A stretch of 64,000 nt of DNA from Haloactinopolyspora alba (GTDB lineage Bacteria > Actinomycetota > Actinomycetes > Jiangellales > Jiangellaceae). The stretch is from positions 62,001-126,000 of the forward strand of contig NZ_PYGE01000003.1 of assembly GCF_003014555.1 (NCBI RefSeq), given 5' to 3'. The stretch's first letter is position 1, and each line of letters starts with the position of its first letter. This document shows positions 43,485 to 54,720 of the stretch, piece by piece. The position numbers were made by a program, and so were the translations under genes. The notes under the pieces are model-generated. The model was not told the DNA's origin, did not search any database, and was given only the letters and a program-made list of their open reading frames with translations.

Positions 43485-44354
43485 ATGGACCCCAGGTTGA
43501 GCTGGCTGAGGTCGTTCGTCGCCGTCGCCGAGGAACTCCATTTCGGTCGTGCGGCCGACCGGCTGCACCTGAGCACGTCGGCGGTGAGCCGGCACGTCCG
43601 GCTGCTGGAGGAAGCCTTCGGCGCGCCACTGTTCGAGCGCACCAGCCGCAGCGTGCTGTTCACCACGCAGGGCCGGCGCATCCACGGCGAGATCGCCGTT
43701 CCGGTGGCGACCATCGCGGGCGCGTTCTCGCATCCGGATGCCGGCCGGACCCTCAGCGTCGCCTACGTCAGCGCGCCTGGGGAACGGATGATCCCGGAGG
43801 CGGCCGCCCGGTTCGGCGGCGATCCGCTCGGCGTGCCGCTGCGGCTGCTGCCGGCCAGCTCGACCGCGCAGCGCACAGCGCTCACCGACGGCCGGGCCGA
43901 CATCGGCATCCAGTGGACGCTACCCGGGGCGCCGGCACCGCCCGATCTCGAGATGACGCCTATCCGCAACGAGCCGCTGATGGTGGCGCTGCCGGCAGAG
44001 CATCCGTACGCGTCCAGCACCGAACTGCGCTTGGCCGACCTCGCCGGCGAGGACTGGCTGATGGCCGTCGACTCGTCCGACCTGGCCCTGCGGCAGGGGT
44101 TCGTCACGGCCTGCCAGCGAGCGGGCTTCCTGCCCCGCATCCGCAGCGAGGCCACCGGCTTCAAGGCCCAGCTCAGCCTCGTGGCGGCTGCCCGCGGCAT
44201 CTGCTTCGCGCCCGCCGTGGCCCGCGACTCGGGCAGCTATCCGGTCGCGTTCGTCCGTGTCCACGAACTGTCCGTGACCCTGGTGGCGGTGACCCGCCCG
44301 GCCCCGGACCGGCACGCGCGCCGTTTCATCGAACTGCTACGCGCCGCGCACTGA
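43485..44354 (+). CDS. LysR-family transcriptional regulator
   Basis: A 289-residue LysR regulator. Residues 1-62 are the helix-turn-helix (LSWLRSFVAVAEELHFGRAA, LHLSTSAVSRHVRLLEE); the remainder is a substrate-binding domain (LSVAYVSAPGERMIPEAA, ADIGIQWTLPGAPAPP, ATGFKAQLSLVAAARGICFA). ATG 43485 gives the standard N-terminus. It is divergent from the MBL-ABC operon, the usual LysR arrangement, and 123 bases before a PhoX-like gene on its own strand. It probably controls the importer operon. Confidence 0.92.
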   Translation: MDPRLSWLRSFVAVAEELHFGRAADRLHLSTSAVSRHVRLLEEAFGAPLFERTSRSVLFTTQGRRIHGEIAVPVATIAGAFSHPDAGRTLSVAYVSAPGERMIPEAAARFGGDPLGVPLRLLPASSTAQRTALTDGRADIGIQWTLPGAPAPPDLEMTPIRNEPLMVALPAEHPYASSTELRLADLAGEDWLMAVDSSDLALRQGFVTACQRAGFLPRIRSEATGFKAQLSLVAAARGICFAPAVARDSGSYPVAFVRVHELSVTLVAVTRPAPDRHARRFIELLRAAH

Positions 44355-44476
44355 ACGTGGCCGCGGATTCCGGCCATTTGCGCCGGTTCAGCGCGAATTC
44401 ATCACGCGCTGTGGTCGGTGTCATCTCGGAGGTGTGGGCTGACCCGTGACAGCAGACCTACCCGAAGGAGCAGCAC

Positions 44477-45823
44477 GTGACGACATCCGAGCGTCCAGCG
44501 ACAACCTCCGAGGTCACACGGCGAGGATTCCTCAAGAGCGGAGCCGCCGTCGGAGCCACGTCCGCGCTGGTGGGGCTGATGGGCGCCAACGCCCAGGCCG
44601 CACCCAGAGGACGTACCTGGCCGGAGAGCGCACCCGACAACGGGGGCTACGGCCCGTTGCAGGAAGCGCCCGGCGGCGAGCTGTTGCTGCCCGCAGGCTT
44701 CACCTACGTGGCGTTCGGTCACACCGGAACGCCGATGAGCGACGGGGCGCCGACGCCTGGCCGGCACGACGGGATGGCGGCGTTCAGCGGCGACGACGGC
44801 CTGATCCGGCTGGTGCGCAACCACGAGCAGAGCGGCGGAGCGGCGTTCGCCGACCCCGCGTACGACAGCGAGGCCGCCGGCGGCACCACGACGATGGTCT
44901 TCGACCCGGCCGCCATGGCGCTGATCAGCACCTACCCGAGCCTGGCCGGCACCATCCGCAACTGCGCCGGCGGCCCCACGCCGAACGGTTCGTGGCTGTC
45001 GTGCGAGGAGACGTTCACCGGTCTCGATCAGCCCACTCCGCACGGCTACGTGTTCGAGGTGCCCGCCGACGCGGACGGCCCGGTGGACCCGGTGCCGTAC
45101 AAGGCGATGGGGCGGTTCGTGCACGAGGCCATCGCGATCGACCCCGACACCGGGATCGTCTACCAGACGGAGGACCGCGGCAGCTCCGGCTTCTACCGGT
45201 TCGTGCCGAACGACCGCGACGACCTCGGCGCCGGCGGCCGGCTGCAGATGCTGGCGATCAAGGACCGGCCCGGCTACGACACCCGGATCGGACAGCGGGT
45301 CATGCGGCCGCTGCCGGTCGAGTGGGTCGACATCGCCGACCCGGACCCCGACAGCAGCGACTCGCTGGCCGTGTTCTACCAGGGCCGGGAGCAGGGCGGC
45401 GCCGTCTTCGCCAGGCTCGAGGGTGCCTGGTACGGCGACGGCTCGATCTACATCAACTCCACCAGCGGCGGCGACGCCGGAATCGGCCAGGTGTGGGAGT
45501 ACCGCCCGCGCGGCGAGTCCGGCGGCCAGCTGGTGCTGGTCTACGAGTCGACCGACCCGGACCTGTTGGAGAGCCCCGACAACATCTGCGTGTCGCCGAA
45601 CACCGGCGGCCTGGTCCTGTGCGAGGACGGCGGCGGCCAGGACCTGCTGCGCGGTGTCACGAACCGCGGGCAGATCTTCGACTTCGCCGCTCTGAACAGC
45701 TCGAACACGAGCGAGCTCGCGGGCGCCACCTTCAGCCCCGACGGGCGGGTGCTGTTCTTCAACGTGCAGAGCCCCGGTATCACCTACGCCGTCACCGGCC
45801 CCTGGGACGCCGGCGAACTCTGA
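44477..45823 (+). CDS. PhoX-like (DUF839) Tat-exported protein
   Basis: A 448-residue exported protein. The twin-arginine signal VTRRGFLKSGAAVGATSALV precedes a DUF839/PhoX-type propeller: LIRLVRNHEQSGGAAFADPA, CAGGPTPNGSWLSCEETF, PYKAMGRFVHEAIAIDPDTG and YQTEDRGSSGFYRFVP. PhoX enzymes are Ca/Fe-dependent alkaline phosphatases; the ligand-rich motifs are kept here but activity is not proven. GTG 44477 has AAGGAG six bases upstream. It is monocistronic with a very strong terminator. Confidence 0.88.
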   Translation: MTTSERPATTSEVTRRGFLKSGAAVGATSALVGLMGANAQAAPRGRTWPESAPDNGGYGPLQEAPGGELLLPAGFTYVAFGHTGTPMSDGAPTPGRHDGMAAFSGDDGLIRLVRNHEQSGGAAFADPAYDSEAAGGTTTMVFDPAAMALISTYPSLAGTIRNCAGGPTPNGSWLSCEETFTGLDQPTPHGYVFEVPADADGPVDPVPYKAMGRFVHEAIAIDPDTGIVYQTEDRGSSGFYRFVPNDRDDLGAGGRLQMLAIKDRPGYDTRIGQRVMRPLPVEWVDIADPDPDSSDSLAVFYQGREQGGAVFARLEGAWYGDGSIYINSTSGGDAGIGQVWEYRPRGESGGQLVLVYESTDPDLLESPDNICVSPNTGGLVLCEDGGGQDLLRGVTNRGQIFDFAALNSSNTSELAGATFSPDGRVLFFNVQSPGITYAVTGPWDAGEL

Positions 45824-45827
45824 CCTG

Positions 45828-45870
45828 AAGGTCGGCGCCGGCCGGATGCCACTCGGCCGGCGCCGACCTT
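45828..45870 (+). terminator. terminator after PhoX-like gene
   Basis: AAGGTCGGCGCCGGCCG and CGGCCGGCGCCGACCTT form a perfect 17-bp stem with a nine-base loop. It lies just after the stop and also faces the convergent aminotransferase gene. Confidence 0.9.
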
Positions 45871-45920
45871 CGCGGTCACGCCGAGCGGCCGCTCGGTGTC
45901 GCGAAGACCTGGGACGGGAC

Positions 45921-47081
45921 CTACAGCGCGGCGCGGAACCGCTCCCCGATGTCGGCGAGGCGCTCCACCGGCTCGTTCGCGTAGACGAGACGCAGGTAAC
46001 GGCCGCCGGTGGGTCCCCAACCGTCCATCGGTGTCGCCGCCACCCGGCCTCGCCGGAAGAGGCGATCCGATGCCTCCGCCGCGGTGAGGCCGAGCTCCGC
46101 GGTGTCGATGAGCAGCGACCAGCCACCGTGCGGGCGCACGCACGGATAGTCGTGGAGCTGGTCGAGAATGCGGTCGCAGCGTTGCCGCCACGTGCGCGTC
46201 GCCTCGGCCACGCCGTCCGACCCGTTGCCGGACGCGTCGAGGGCGGACGCGACGGCCTGCTGGGCGATGCCGACCTGACAGACCACGTTGGACAGCCCGA
46301 CGAGGTGGATGTCGGCCATGATCGGTTCCGGCGCCACCACCCAGCCGACGCGCCATCCGATCAGGCGCAGTTCCTTCGACGCCGACCCGACGGTGATGGT
46401 GCGCGCGGCGAGCTCCGGGTGCGAGGCCGGATGGCTCGGCGCCCGGTCGTCGAAGCGGATCCGCTCCATCGCCGCGTCGTACACGATCCACGCGCCATGC
46501 CGGACGACCGGCTCGTCCAGCGCCTGCCAGTGCCGCTCGTCCAGGACGACGCCGGACGGCATCGCCGGCGACATCACCAGCACCGCCGCGGTCGCCGGCC
46601 CGACCGCCGCGGCGAGCTCGTCCGGGTCGACCTGCCAGCCCTCGGACGTCGGCGTGGACCGCACGAAGCGCGGCACACCGCCTGCCAGCCGGACCCGGTT
46701 GATCAGCCCGGCGTAGATGGGCTCGGTGAGCACGACCTCGCGACCGGGTTCGACGGTGGCGAGCAGCACGTTGACGATGCCGTTGAGCCCGCCGGCCACG
46801 CTGACGCACTCGGTGGCCGGGTCGTAGGACCGTCCGGCCATCCGGCCGACGTGCTCGGCCGCGGCCCGGCGGAGGCCGGCCTGCCCGGCGAACGGCAGAT
46901 AGCTGTTGGCGTCGTCCGCGTCCACCTGTGCACGGGTGATGTCGAGCGCGAGCTGCGGCGGGCGCAGATCGGTGTCGAGGTTCTCCAGCCGCAGCAGGTC
47001 CGGATCGCCGGCCGCGTCGGCGGCGGCGCCGATCGTGTCCACCCCGATGCCGGGGATGTCTCGCAGACGGGACACACTCAT
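45921..47081 (-). CDS. PLP-dependent class I/II aminotransferase
   Basis: A 386-residue fold-type I aminotransferase. YLPFAGQAGLRRAAAEHVGR, AGGLNGIVNVLLATVEPGRE, and WIVYDAAMERIRFDDRAP precede the PLP lysine in TVGSASKELRLIGWRVGWV; PHGGWSLLIDTAELGL and LRLVYANEP are near the end. The arginine for the substrate carboxylate is probably in the last segment. Start ATG 47081. It is the last of the minus-strand run that includes the glycan enzymes, but the 87-base gap and different chemistry make a functional link uncertain. Confidence 0.9.
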   Translation of the reverse strand: MSVSRLRDIPGIGVDTIGAAADAAGDPDLLRLENLDTDLRPPQLALDITRAQVDADDANSYLPFAGQAGLRRAAAEHVGRMAGRSYDPATECVSVAGGLNGIVNVLLATVEPGREVVLTEPIYAGLINRVRLAGGVPRFVRSTPTSEGWQVDPDELAAAVGPATAAVLVMSPAMPSGVVLDERHWQALDEPVVRHGAWIVYDAAMERIRFDDRAPSHPASHPELAARTITVGSASKELRLIGWRVGWVVAPEPIMADIHLVGLSNVVCQVGIAQQAVASALDASGNGSDGVAEATRTWRQRCDRILDQLHDYPCVRPHGGWSLLIDTAELGLTAAEASDRLFRRGRVAATPMDGWGPTGGRYLRLVYANEPVERLADIGERFRAAL

Positions 47082-47168
47082 GGCACAGACACCTCCCGGT
47101 CCGATCTCACATCGGCGCCAGGATAGGCCCGGACCGAGGCGCCAGCGCCTCCCGGCGCACCGGGTTCG

Positions 47169-48740
47169 TCAGCCGAGCTCGATCTCGGTGGCGCCCGAGT
47201 AGATCCCGATCCCGGTGTTCTGGTTGCCGCCCTCCTGGTGGATGAAGTGGACACGCAGCGCCTTGGTGTGAACCGCGTCGAAGGTGACGGTGTTGGCGCC
47301 GGGCCGCGGGCCGGCCGGGTCCCACCAAGCGCCGGTGACCTGCTCGAAGTACCGCCCGCGCAGGTGCTCGACGAACATCTGCCGTGGCGGCCGCACCCCA
47401 CCGCCGTCGTCGTAGAGGTGGAGGGTGAGCCCGGAGATCCGCCGCGGCCGCTCGAGGTCCAGCTGGACCCAGTCGACGGTGTTCGGGGAGTTGAACGCGG
47501 TCCATCGCGGCTCGTCCGCGACGACCCCGTCCACCAGGGCCTGCGGCGAGTCGGACTCGTACGTGTGCGACGCCGACACCCGGATCGGCCCCGTCGACTC
47601 GCCGCGCAGGTCGGCCGAGGTGGCCAGCCCGATGGACTGCACGCCGCTGCGCCACTGGGCGTTGTAGAAGTGATAGACGACGCCGTCGTGCTTGATCACC
47701 CATGGCTTGGTCGCCTGGGCGGCCTCCCACGGCTTGGTGGAGCTCGTCAGCTTCGGCCCGGACCAGCGCGTCCAGTTCACCAGGTCGTAGGAGCAGGCGA
47801 ACGAGTCGAACCGCCCGTTGGGCTCGTAGTCGATCGTGTTCCAGAAGAACATCACCCACACGTCGCCGATCCGCACGACCTGCGGATCGCCGCACAGCGC
47901 GATCCCGTGCCACTCGTCGGGCACGACCACCGGCGCCTCGCCGTAGCGGCGCCAGCTGACCATGTCGTCGGACACTGCCATCCCGATGGTCTCGTTACCG
48001 TAGCCGCCCGCGCCGGTGGCGTTGTAGTACATGACGAACCGGGCGCCGAGGCGGGCCTCGGGGTCGCGGACGACGTGGCTCTTGAACAGCTTCGAACGTT
48101 CCCAGTACCGCGTGTCCGGGTCGTCGGGGCCCAGCACGGGAGCGTCCCGGCGCACCCACGGGACCGGCTCGCCGGGCGTCGTCGTGCTGGCCACGCCGAC
48201 CGACAGCGGGCCGCCCTCGTAGCCCGGGTCCGGTCCACCGAGATAGCTCATCCAGTAGCGGCCGTCGTGGGTGCCCAACTCGGCCGACCCGGCCCATTCG
48301 GTGTCCTGCAGCGCGATGTAGCCGGCCGCCTGCTTCTGGTCCCAGGCGCCCGACCGGAACGGCAGGATCGTGCCTTCCGGCGTCCAGTCGAGCAGGTTCG
48401 GACTCGACGCCAGCCGGGTCTCGTACCCCTCCTCGCGGAACACCAGGTGCACCATGTACCAGCGGCCCTGGTGGCGGAAGACGCTGGGCGAGTCCACGAG
48501 TTCGGCGTCCGGCGGGGTCTCGAGGACGGGGCCGTACCGGTACGGGGTCTTGACCTCCTCGTAGATCTCCGTCATGACGTCGCTCGCGACGGTCGTCGAC
48601 GTGGGCCGCCCGCGGTTGCCGCCGGACGAGTCCGGCGCCGCCGACGCCTGCTGGGCGGTGAGCGCGCCGGCGGCAACCGCACCGCCGAGCACCGAGCGCC
48701 GTGTCACCGGCGATGACTGGAACGGATCGACCCGGCTCAT
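47169..48740 (-). CDS. Tat-exported five-bladed propeller glycosidase with discoidin domain
   Basis: A 523-residue exported enzyme. The Tat signal VTRRSVLGGAVAAGALTAQQ leads to a GH43/GH32/GH130-like five-bladed propeller: LVDSPSVFRHQGRWYMVHLV, LASSPNLLDWTPEG, KLFKSHVVRDPEARLGAR and DPQVVRIGDVWVMFFW. Residues 395-523 are an F5/8 type C (discoidin) carbohydrate-binding domain (SHTYESDSPQALVDGVVADE, DWVQLDLERPRRISGLTL). The exact family is not fixed. It sits after the GH2 gene but a terminator separates them. Confidence 0.82.
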   Translation of the reverse strand: MSRVDPFQSSPVTRRSVLGGAVAAGALTAQQASAAPDSSGGNRGRPTSTTVASDVMTEIYEEVKTPYRYGPVLETPPDAELVDSPSVFRHQGRWYMVHLVFREEGYETRLASSPNLLDWTPEGTILPFRSGAWDQKQAAGYIALQDTEWAGSAELGTHDGRYWMSYLGGPDPGYEGGPLSVGVASTTTPGEPVPWVRRDAPVLGPDDPDTRYWERSKLFKSHVVRDPEARLGARFVMYYNATGAGGYGNETIGMAVSDDMVSWRRYGEAPVVVPDEWHGIALCGDPQVVRIGDVWVMFFWNTIDYEPNGRFDSFACSYDLVNWTRWSGPKLTSSTKPWEAAQATKPWVIKHDGVVYHFYNAQWRSGVQSIGLATSADLRGESTGPIRVSASHTYESDSPQALVDGVVADEPRWTAFNSPNTVDWVQLDLERPRRISGLTLHLYDDGGGVRPPRQMFVEHLRGRYFEQVTGAWWDPAGPRPGANTVTFDAVHTKALRVHFIHQEGGNQNTGIGIYSGATEIELG

Positions 48741-48770
48741 GTGCTCTCCTCGGTGTCGCTCGGACGGTGG

Positions 48771-48811
48771 GTGCGGGGCCCGGCCGCGACGTTCGCGGCC
48801 GGGCCCCGCAC
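48771..48811 (-). terminator. terminator after GH2 gene
   Basis: GTGCGGGGCCCGGCCGCGA and TCGCGGCCGGGCCCCGCAC form a perfect 19-bp stem with a three-base loop, four bases past the GH2 stop. The propeller-glycosidase gene that follows therefore likely has its own promoter. Confidence 0.9.
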
Positions 48812-48815
48812 CGGA

Positions 48816-51449
<2,634 letters not shown>

Positions 51450-51836
51450 CGTCTTGCCCTCCTTGTCGTTGGGAACACTGAGCTTCAGCGCGGGTAGCTG
51501 CGGTCCCCGTGAGGGTCACCCGGCTGGTCCTCCGGGCATCCATGCGCCGCAGCGAGATCGATAGCGTCAACCAGTCCGAAAATGTTGGAGCCTCCGCCAT
51601 ATTCAACATTGAACCAACATCAGCGGGCATAAGTTACCCAGAAGTGATCTAGATTCAACAGGTAAGCACATAGAGCTGTCAAGGGTTCAACGAGAGGCTT
51701 GACGACTTACGCCAGCAGCCCACGAAACCCCTCCGGACCGGGGCGCTCGAGAACGGGCCGCATCGGCCGGGCCGGCGCTGCGGCCGGCACCGGTCGTGTG
51801 GCCGCCCGGGTGGTCCTTCCCTGGCGGGCCGGCTCG
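51450..51836. promoter_or_regulatory. 387-base regulatory gap upstream of GH2
   Basis: There is no gene. TTCAACATTGAA (51602-51613) is a 12-bp near-perfect palindrome, and ATGTTGG (51582-51588) with CCAACAT (51614-51620) is an inverted repeat around it. The section is AT-richer than its surroundings, as expected for a regulated promoter of the GH2 gene. Confidence 0.55.
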
Positions 51837-52838
51837 TCAGATGCGGGGCGGACGGCGCGGAGGGTTCCGCCGCGGCGTGATGGTGACCTTGGGCATGGCG
51901 GGCGCGGCCAGGCGGTCACCGGCGTATCCCGCCACGACGCCGAAGCGGTCGGACGCGGCCTCCCACTCGTCGCGTGCCCGGACGATGTCCTCGTGGCTGC
52001 GGCCGATGAAGTTCCACCACATGACGATCTCCTCGTCGAACGGAACACCGCCGAGCAGGATCGTCCGCGCCGGAACGTCGGACTCGTTCACCAGCGTCAG
52101 CGCGTCGGCACCGGGGTGGACGTAGGCCAGTTCCGCCGCGTGCAGCAGCGTGTCGGCCACCCGCACGACTCCCGCGTCCACCAGCAGGCCGTGCTCGAAA
52201 GCGGCATCGACGGTGAGCGGGATCACCGCCCGCGGCTCGACGGTGATCTCGGCGCCGAGCAGCGGCGTGAACGTGCGCACCGGTGAGACGTCGCCGGCGA
52301 GCGAGCCCAGGAAGACCCGGACCTGTGCCCCGTCGATCCGCACGGGTTCGGGAACGTAGCGCTCGAAGTCCCGTGCGGCGTCGCGATGCCCCTCGGGCAG
52401 CGCCACCCACAGCTGGGCGCCGTGCAGGACCGTGGTGCGCGCCGTGGAGACCTCCGAGTGGCTGATGCCGTACCCGCCGGTCATCAGGTTCAGCTCACCG
52501 GGCCGGACGAAGGCGTGACTGCCGAGACTGTCGCGGTGTTCGATCTCGCCGCTGAACAACCAGCTCACCGTCTGCAGCCCGGTGTGCGGATGCGGCGGGA
52601 CGTGCATGCCGCCGGTGCGCGCGACGTCGTCGGGGCCGTAGTGATCGACGAAGCACCAGGCGCCGATCAACGTCCGGGCACGCTGCGGCAGCGTGCGCCG
52701 CACCGACATCGCTCTCGGACCACCCAGCGGCACCTCTCGCGGGGAGAGCACGTCCACCTGCGGCGCGTCGGGCGCGCTGCGCTCGTCCCCCTGCTCGGCG
52801 CACCTGATCTCGACCGGCTCGGCTTCGACGTTGCTCAC
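51837..52838 (-). CDS. pirin family protein
   Basis: A 333-residue bicupin of the pirin family. Metal ligands are in HVPPHPHTGLQTVSWLFSG and GEIEHRDSLGSH, followed by MTGGYGISHSEVSTARTTVL; the C-terminal cupin contains LLVDAGVVRVADTLLH and LLGGVPFDEEIVMWWNFIGR. Pirins include quercetinases and redox regulators; the role here is unknown. GTG 52838 is chosen, with GAGAGG eight bases before it. The frame is open to 53408 but that part is not pirin-like and would overlap the sulfatase gene. Confidence 0.88.
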   Translation of the reverse strand: MSNVEAEPVEIRCAEQGDERSAPDAPQVDVLSPREVPLGGPRAMSVRRTLPQRARTLIGAWCFVDHYGPDDVARTGGMHVPPHPHTGLQTVSWLFSGEIEHRDSLGSHAFVRPGELNLMTGGYGISHSEVSTARTTVLHGAQLWVALPEGHRDAARDFERYVPEPVRIDGAQVRVFLGSLAGDVSPVRTFTPLLGAEITVEPRAVIPLTVDAAFEHGLLVDAGVVRVADTLLHAAELAYVHPGADALTLVNESDVPARTILLGGVPFDEEIVMWWNFIGRSHEDIVRARDEWEAASDRFGVVAGYAGDRLAAPAMPKVTITPRRNPPRRPPRI

Positions 52839-53002
52839 CGCGACCACCTCTCCCACCGCAGGGTAGTTCAGGACGAGCTGGTCGGAGGGCCAGGTGACCA
52901 CGCAGGCGAGCCGCCGGTCAGCCTCCCGTCCTCGAGCACCGTTCGCGCACGCGCCCGTTCCGCGGTTCTCGGCCCTGTTGCCACGCCGTCGGCGGCTCGC
53001 GT

Positions 53003-54655
53003 TCAGACCACGCGGTCGATGGCCACCGTGTCGGGACAGCTGTTGACTCGGCCTCCGAGAGCGGCCAGTTCCTCGTCGACCGCGGACAACCGGTCCTCGT
53101 CGATCATCCCGGCGTGGCGTAGGGACGCCAGCCGAACGGAATCGCGGCCGTTGACGGTCGGCGCGTGACCGGGCATCAGTTCGGGCACGAGGCGGGCGAC
53201 GATCGCGGCTGCGTCGGCGTTGTCGCAGATCATGTCGAGTGGCGTGTCGATCGACCAGCGTCGCCCCGCTTCGATGGTGGATGCCCATCCGGCCGACGAC
53301 CGGCCCGAGTATCCGACTGGTTCGTTGACTTCGTAGTAGTGCTCGAGCTGGTCGCGACGGATGTAGTACTCGCCGGGCAGGAACTCGTCCCGGAGGCGAG
53401 ATCTCCACTCGTCGAGGTGTTCCTGGAGCTGGTCACGCACGTGAGCGTGGTCAGGGTCGTCGACGAGGTTGCGGCTCTGACCGGGGTCGGCGTCGTTGTC
53501 GAACAGCAGCCACGGGCCGTCGATGGCGCAGACGTAGGTGTGGCGTTGCGTGCGTACTCCGCGGTATTCGGCGATGCCGTACCAGCGGAGCGTGGAGTAT
53601 GCGGCGGGCACACTGAGATACGCACTGTCGACGGTCGTCGAGGGATCGGAGAAGTCGGTTCCCTGAATGCCGTCGGGCGCGGCGATGCCGGCGAAGCCGA
53701 GCACCGTGGGCATCAGGTCCGGCGAGTTGAACAGTGCGTCCGAGTCGCCCGGCGCGATTCCGGGGCCGCGTACGAGCAGCGGAACCCTGATGGATTCCTC
53801 CCAGGGGACGAGCTTGTACTGGAGCCCGTGCGACCACATCATGTCGCCGTGGTCGGAAGTGAAGACGACGACGGTGTCGTCTCGACGACCCGTGGCGTCG
53901 ATGACCCGCAGAAGACGGCTCATGCACTCGTCGATGGCGGCCATGTGTGCGTAGTAGCCGCGGAGGTCGTCGGCGGCGCTGTCGGCGTGCTCGCTGGGCA
54001 CGTTGCCGGGAACCCTGATCGCCCGTCCGTTGTAGTGCTCGCGGAATTCCTCGGGGGCGGTATCGAGCGGGAAGTGCGGCGGCCCGTAGGACAGCATGAG
54101 GAAGAACGGTTCGTCGGCCGCGGTTCGATCCTCGATGAACTCGGCCGCCTGCTCGGTCTGTGCATAGCTGTCGTAACCCGGCCACACCCGGGGCGTGGGA
54201 TCGTCGTCGGCGTAGTAGACGGAGTTCCAGTAGTCGTGCGTGCATTCCCCCGCCCGCCAGAACTGGAACCCGTGCCGCGCTTCAGGGGGGACGTATGCGT
54301 CCCGGCGGCCGAACCACCCGTCGGGGCTGCCGTACAAGTGCCACTTGCCGACGTATCCCGTGGCATATCCTTCGTCGCGGAACACCTCAGCGATGGTCCG
54401 GCCCGTCGGCCGCAGTTCGACGTCGTTGATGTAGACGCCGTGATCGAGCGGGTACTGACCGGTGAGGAAGCTGGCGCGCGCCGGGCAGCAGACGGGGGTT
54501 CCGGAGATCGCCTGCCGATAACGCAGGGACTCGGCCGCCAGCTGATCGATGGCCGGGGTGTGTGCGTTCTCGTCGCCGGCGAATCCGAATGATTGAGCTC
54601 GCCACTCGTCGACGACGACAAGGACAACGTTCTTCTTGGTGCTGTTGGTGATCAA
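53003..54655 (-). CDS. sulfatase (formylglycine type), no signal peptide
   Basis: A 550-residue alkaline-phosphatase-fold sulfatase. VVLVVVDEWRAQSFGFAG carries metal ligands, GTPVCCPARASFLTGQYP holds the C-x-P-x-R signature with C56 for conversion to formylglycine, GYVGKWHLYGSP follows, and VFTSDHGDMMWSHGL supplies the DHG metal site. There is no signal peptide or Tat motif at MITNSTKKNVV, so it should be cytosolic. No formylglycine-generating enzyme gene is in the window. It is downstream of the 1461-residue protein with a 65-base gap and likely co-transcribed, suggesting a sulfated glycan as substrate. Confidence 0.93.
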   Translation of the reverse strand: MITNSTKKNVVLVVVDEWRAQSFGFAGDENAHTPAIDQLAAESLRYRQAISGTPVCCPARASFLTGQYPLDHGVYINDVELRPTGRTIAEVFRDEGYATGYVGKWHLYGSPDGWFGRRDAYVPPEARHGFQFWRAGECTHDYWNSVYYADDDPTPRVWPGYDSYAQTEQAAEFIEDRTAADEPFFLMLSYGPPHFPLDTAPEEFREHYNGRAIRVPGNVPSEHADSAADDLRGYYAHMAAIDECMSRLLRVIDATGRRDDTVVVFTSDHGDMMWSHGLQYKLVPWEESIRVPLLVRGPGIAPGDSDALFNSPDLMPTVLGFAGIAAPDGIQGTDFSDPSTTVDSAYLSVPAAYSTLRWYGIAEYRGVRTQRHTYVCAIDGPWLLFDNDADPGQSRNLVDDPDHAHVRDQLQEHLDEWRSRLRDEFLPGEYYIRRDQLEHYYEVNEPVGYSGRSSAGWASTIEAGRRWSIDTPLDMICDNADAAAIVARLVPELMPGHAPTVNGRDSVRLASLRHAGMIDEDRLSAVDEELAALGGRVNSCPDTVAIDRVV

Positions 54656-54720
54656 GAGTCAGCTCCCAGGTCGCGGATCATTCGCCACCCTTGGACGGTT
54701 CGGGTTTCGGTGACGCGTCG

